Assembly (NCBI GenBank): GCA_017556805.1
Contig: JAFYMC010000013.1
Location: 1 to 64,000 of the forward strand
Length of the DNA: 64,000 bases
Reading direction: 5' to 3'
Origin: Lachnospiraceae bacterium
GTDB lineage: Bacteria; Bacillota; Clostridia; Lachnospirales; Lachnospiraceae
In this document: positions 61,376-64,000 of the stretch, in pieces
How positions within the stretch are numbered: position 1 is the stretch's first letter
Layout of the letters: every line of letters starts with the position of its first letter
The notes under the pieces: generated by a model
Told to the model about the DNA's origin: nothing
What the model saw: only the letters and a program-made list of their open reading frames with translations
The model's database searches: none
Translations under genes and position numbers: made by a program

Positions 61376-62119
61376 CTATTTTGCCGATGCGGCTTCAAAT
61401 TTATCAGCCACTTCTTCTACCGGTCCGTCCTCTACCACATGGCCCTTTTCCAGCCAGATGGCACGGTTACATAAGGAGCGTACCTGCTTCAAATTGTGGG
61501 ATACAAACAGTACCGTAATCCCTTTCGCAAACATTTCCTTGATGCGTTTTTCGCTCTTTTTGCGAAACTTTACATCACCTACGGAAAGCACTTCATCCAA
61601 AATCAGAATATCCGGTTCCACCATCGTCGCAATGGAAAAGCCCAGGCGCGCTCTCATACCGGAGGAATAGTTCTTTACCGGCACATGAATAAACTCACCC
61701 AACTCGGAAAACGCCACGATTTCATCGTATTTTTCCTTTAAAAATGCCTTGGAATAGCCTAACATGGCACCGTATAAATAAATATTCTCTGCCCCGGTAT
61801 ACTGAGGATCAAATCCGGCGCCCAGTTCCAGCAAAGGAACAAGAATACCGGACTTGGCCACCGTCCCTTCCGTCGCCTTTAACACACCGGCAATCACCTT
61901 TAGCAGGGTACTTTTCCCGGCACCGTTTAATCCAAGAATCGCAACACGCTCTCCTTTTTTAATATCAAAGGACACCTCTCGAAGAGCCCAAAACTCCTTA
62001 TACCGCATTTGTCTCTTCAGAATACGGATAACATATTCCTTAAGATTATCTACCTTTTGTTCGCTTAGATGGAATTTCACTCCCAGATTGTCCACCGAAA
62101 CTATTGTCTTTTCTTCCAT
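61376..62119 (-). CDS. Polysaccharide/teichoic acid export ATPase (TagH/Wzt type)
   Basis: A 247-residue ATPase: Walker A GLNGAGKST (about 62-70), signature SSGMRARLGFSIA (about 150-162), Walker B ILILDEVLSVGD, and the short form without the carbohydrate-binding tail. The YSSGMRARL signature is characteristic of TagH/Wzt exporters. It powers the export of lipid-linked glycans across the membrane with the permease encoded directly upstream (17 bases). CGGAGTG precedes the ATG. Confidence 0.93.
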   Translation of the reverse strand: MEEKTIVSVDNLGVKFHLSEQKVDNLKEYVIRILKRQMRYKEFWALREVSFDIKKGERVAILGLNGAGKSTLLKVIAGVLKATEGTVAKSGILVPLLELGAGFDPQYTGAENIYLYGAMLGYSKAFLKEKYDEIVAFSELGEFIHVPVKNYSSGMRARLGFSIATMVEPDILILDEVLSVGDVKFRKKSEKRIKEMFAKGITVLFVSHNLKQVRSLCNRAIWLEKGHVVEDGPVEEVADKFEAASAK

Positions 62120-62136
62120 AGCTTATCACTCCGCAC

Positions 62137-62910
62137 TTACAGATACAAAATAAATTTGTCCTGCTTTTTGTAGAACGCAAAAATACCGATGAGCAAGGAT
62201 ACCGCACCGAATCCGAACGCATACCCCATCGCCCGAAAGTCAGGCGGAGCTCCGAATACGGCGTTCCGGAAATTCACAATCACCGCATACAACGGATTTA
62301 ATTTAAAAATCCATGCGTTCTTTTCACTGACCACATCGCTCACCTGGTAGAATATGGCGCTGGCATACATGAGTAACATGAGGGCAACGCCCCACAAATA
62401 CTCCACATCCCGGAAAAACACGGCCATGGTGGACAATATCAGTCCCACCCCTGCCGTTAATAACAAAATCTGCAACAACGGAATCACAATCCACAAAAGC
62501 TGTATCGTCGGATACACCCCTCTTGCCACAGCCACCGCCGCCAATACAATCAGCGAAATCAAAAAGATCACATACCCCGACAGTACGGATGCAAACGGAT
62601 ACATATACTTCGGCACATAGACTTTCTTAATCATACTTGCATTGGAGCGAACCGACTTTAACGCTGCCTTTGTGCCGTTGGAGAAAAAGGAGTACAACAA
62701 ACGACCGGTCAAAATATAAACCGGAAAATCCTTGGTCCCCCTTCCCAATAACTTGGAAAACACCAACGTCAAAACCACCATAGTAAGCAACGGCTCCAAC
62801 ATGGTCCACAAAACTCCCAAATACGAATTCCGATATTTCAGTTTAATGTCCTTTTTTACTAACTCAACCAGCAAATTCCGATATTTGCCGAACGTTTTCA
62901 ATACCGACAT
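62137..62910 (-). CDS. Polysaccharide/teichoic acid export permease (TagG/Wzm type)
   Basis: A 257-residue ABC-2 permease with six membrane segments (about 30-60, 105-135, 145-170, 175-200, and 225-250 region). The opening VKKDIKLKYRNSYLGVLWTMLEPLL is the conserved cytoplasmic start of TagG/Wzm proteins. Together with the TagH-type ATPase it exports an undecaprenyl-linked polysaccharide. It follows the YbbR-domain gene by 17 bases. TAGGAGA precedes the ATG. Confidence 0.93.
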   Translation of the reverse strand: MSVLKTFGKYRNLLVELVKKDIKLKYRNSYLGVLWTMLEPLLTMVVLTLVFSKLLGRGTKDFPVYILTGRLLYSFFSNGTKAALKSVRSNASMIKKVYVPKYMYPFASVLSGYVIFLISLIVLAAVAVARGVYPTIQLLWIVIPLLQILLLTAGVGLILSTMAVFFRDVEYLWGVALMLLMYASAIFYQVSDVVSEKNAWIFKLNPLYAVIVNFRNAVFGAPPDFRAMGYAFGFGAVSLLIGIFAFYKKQDKFILYL

Positions 62911-62927
62911 TCCTGTCTAATCTCCTA

Positions 62928-64000
62928 TCATTGATTGTTTACGACAATATCCAGCTCGACAACCTCGTCCCATACTACCTTAGACGGAAGCTCCATGCCG
63001 AGCGGCACTCTGTATGTACCCTCTGTCAATCCGCTAAGATCGACATAAGGCTTCAAATATTCAACTGTAATAAGCGGCTCTCTGGCGGCTTTATATTTTA
63101 CCGTTGTCGAAACATCGGTAGTTGTAAGAATTCCCGCAGTCAGGCCTTCGCCTATATTACGAATCTCGATTTCCGAAACCGGTATACCGATTTCTCGTTC
63201 TTCATACGGAGTAATATTCACCTTTACCGCCACCATCTGGGTATCCACTACCCGGAGACTGCCGAGTGTATCATCCAAAACAGAGCTGATCTGGATATTC
63301 TTTTCTATGGTCCCGGTCTGGCCGGTCACATCCACCTCAACCTCCAGAAAATATCCCAGCTTATCCAAATCTTCCTTGGACCCTGCCACACGCACGGTCT
63401 CCGGCTGAAAAGCGATGTTTCCGGCCAGCAATTCATGACCTTCTGCCACCTCTCCCACGGTAACCACGCGGATATGCATATCCTTCGACGCCAGAATCGG
63501 CACATGAACGGTCACCGCGTCGGAATCCACCTGCATGGTCAACTTGGAAGATGCAATCTCATCCCCGTTCATATCGTACACCACCGGTATCGCCGTAGTA
63601 ACAAAATCTACGCTCCGACCGCTGACATCCACATTCAATACCACTTCATTAATCTTATCCAATACCGTCTTTGCACCGGAAATCTGGATAATATTCGGGC
63701 TCGGAAGGGCATCTCCCACATAGTAGCCCGCCATCGGCTCGCCCACCGTATCTACCTGGAAGCTGAACCGTTTCGTTACATAATCGTCAAACAGAAGCTT
63801 CATCACGTTTTCGCCGTTGTTCAACACCGTAACATCCGGCTTCGACGGCACCGCTGCCTTAATCAGCACCGTATCCATAAAGGAAACCTCGGTCAAATCC
63901 GCCGTTGCTTCAATATCTGCCTCCGTCAACTGATCCAGTACCGATTTTCTTCCCTCCACCACCACATCTACCGTATCACCGGAAATAACCTCAAGAACCT
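62928..64000 (-). CDS. ybbR: YbbR-domain protein, 3' part only
   Basis: The last 357 codons of a membrane-anchored protein with YbbR repeats; the 5' end lies beyond the right window edge and the frame is open to 64000. The repeats show the pattern GYYVGDALPSPNIIQISGA, VDVSGRS..., GHELLAGNIAFQPETVRVAGS and DVTGQTGTIEKNI. In Bacillus, YbbR (CdaR) regulates the membrane cyclic-di-AMP cyclase CdaA; the cdaA gene would be expected just upstream. It continues into the polysaccharide exporter genes on the same strand. Confidence 0.85.
   Translation of the reverse strand, partial: VLEVISGDTVDVVVEGRKSVLDQLTEADIEATADLTEVSFMDTVLIKAAVPSKPDVTVLNNGENVMKLLFDDYVTKRFSFQVDTVGEPMAGYYVGDALPSPNIIQISGAKTVLDKINEVVLNVDVSGRSVDFVTTAIPVVYDMNGDEIASSKLTMQVDSDAVTVHVPILASKDMHIRVVTVGEVAEGHELLAGNIAFQPETVRVAGSKEDLDKLGYFLEVEVDVTGQTGTIEKNIQISSVLDDTLGSLRVVDTQMVAVKVNITPYEEREIGIPVSEIEIRNIGEGLTAGILTTTDVSTTVKYKAAREPLITVEYLKPYVDLSGLTEGTYRVPLGMELPSKVVWDEVVELDIVVNNQ

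Noticed and set aside
1-64000. CRISPR arrays, rRNA genes, prophage or integrase genes
   Set aside because: None were seen on either strand; no regularly spaced repeats other than the two structured elements.

Overview
The window reads as chromosomal DNA of an anaerobic gut Firmicute, most likely a Lachnospiraceae-type Clostridia. The basis is the gene content: a T-box controlled thrS, UPF0735/PheB next to homoserine dehydrogenase, an ECF sigma factor with a DUF4179-like anti-sigma factor, FtsEX with an M23 hydrolase and an S41 protease, YwmB, a family GH11 xylanase, and many lipoproteins with Gram-positive export signals. I see no rRNA, prophage, plasmid functions, transposase or CRISPR array. 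Most genes lie on the minus strand. The two window edges cut genes: a GH11 xylanase at the left and a YbbR-domain protein at the right.

Layout. 1-4240: xylanase 5' end, then a two-gene heterodimeric ABC exporter. 4431-8279: operon of ECF sigma factor, anti-sigma factor and a lipoprotein metallopeptidase that repeats the anti-sigma outer domain. 8478-12053: poorly characterised proteins. 12055-14475: consensus promoter, threonine T-box leader, a structured repeat element, and thrS. 14571-17296: small membrane proteins and two paralogous lipoproteins. 17324-20292: TIR-membrane-DUF6273 protein followed by a DHH phosphoesterase. 20404-22727: zinc-ribbon membrane protein, small membrane protein, tautomerase, GNAT. 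22843-23108: second copy of the structured repeat. 23116-30780: six-gene export operon (three membrane fusion proteins, one large FtsX-type permease, two ATPases). 31056-33938: pheB-hom-apgM. 34081-38362: ftsE-ftsX-M23-S41 cell-wall operon. 38422-42245: PucR/CdaR-type regulator, UgpC/MsmK-type ATPase, two small envelope proteins. 42427-46611: SDR reductase, HPt plus diguanylate cyclase pair, M19 dipeptidase. 46687-46895: two tRNA-Leu genes. 46981-50738: coiled-coil protein, lipoprotein, deoB, PAP2 phosphatase. 50742-55500: methyltransferase, 842-residue exported protein and GT2. 55632-59679: a small unknown gene, and the operon of sugar transferase, clpX and ywmB. 59850-64000: HtrA protease, then ybbR and a polysaccharide ABC exporter.

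The most unusual signal is a pair of homologous, non-coding structured elements (12384-12692 and 22843-23108). Their loop and core sequences are nearly identical, but their long paired arms have completely different sequences that still pair within each copy; the first copy sits between the thrS T-box terminator and the thrS ribosome binding site. Other points worth attention are the TIR/DHH gene pair, the ECF operon with the duplicated sensor domain, the LacI-like diguanylate cyclase with an HPt partner, an ABC ATPase with an AbrB-like tail, and a C39-like domain that seems to lack its catalytic residues. All family assignments were made by reading the translated sequence; no database search was run.
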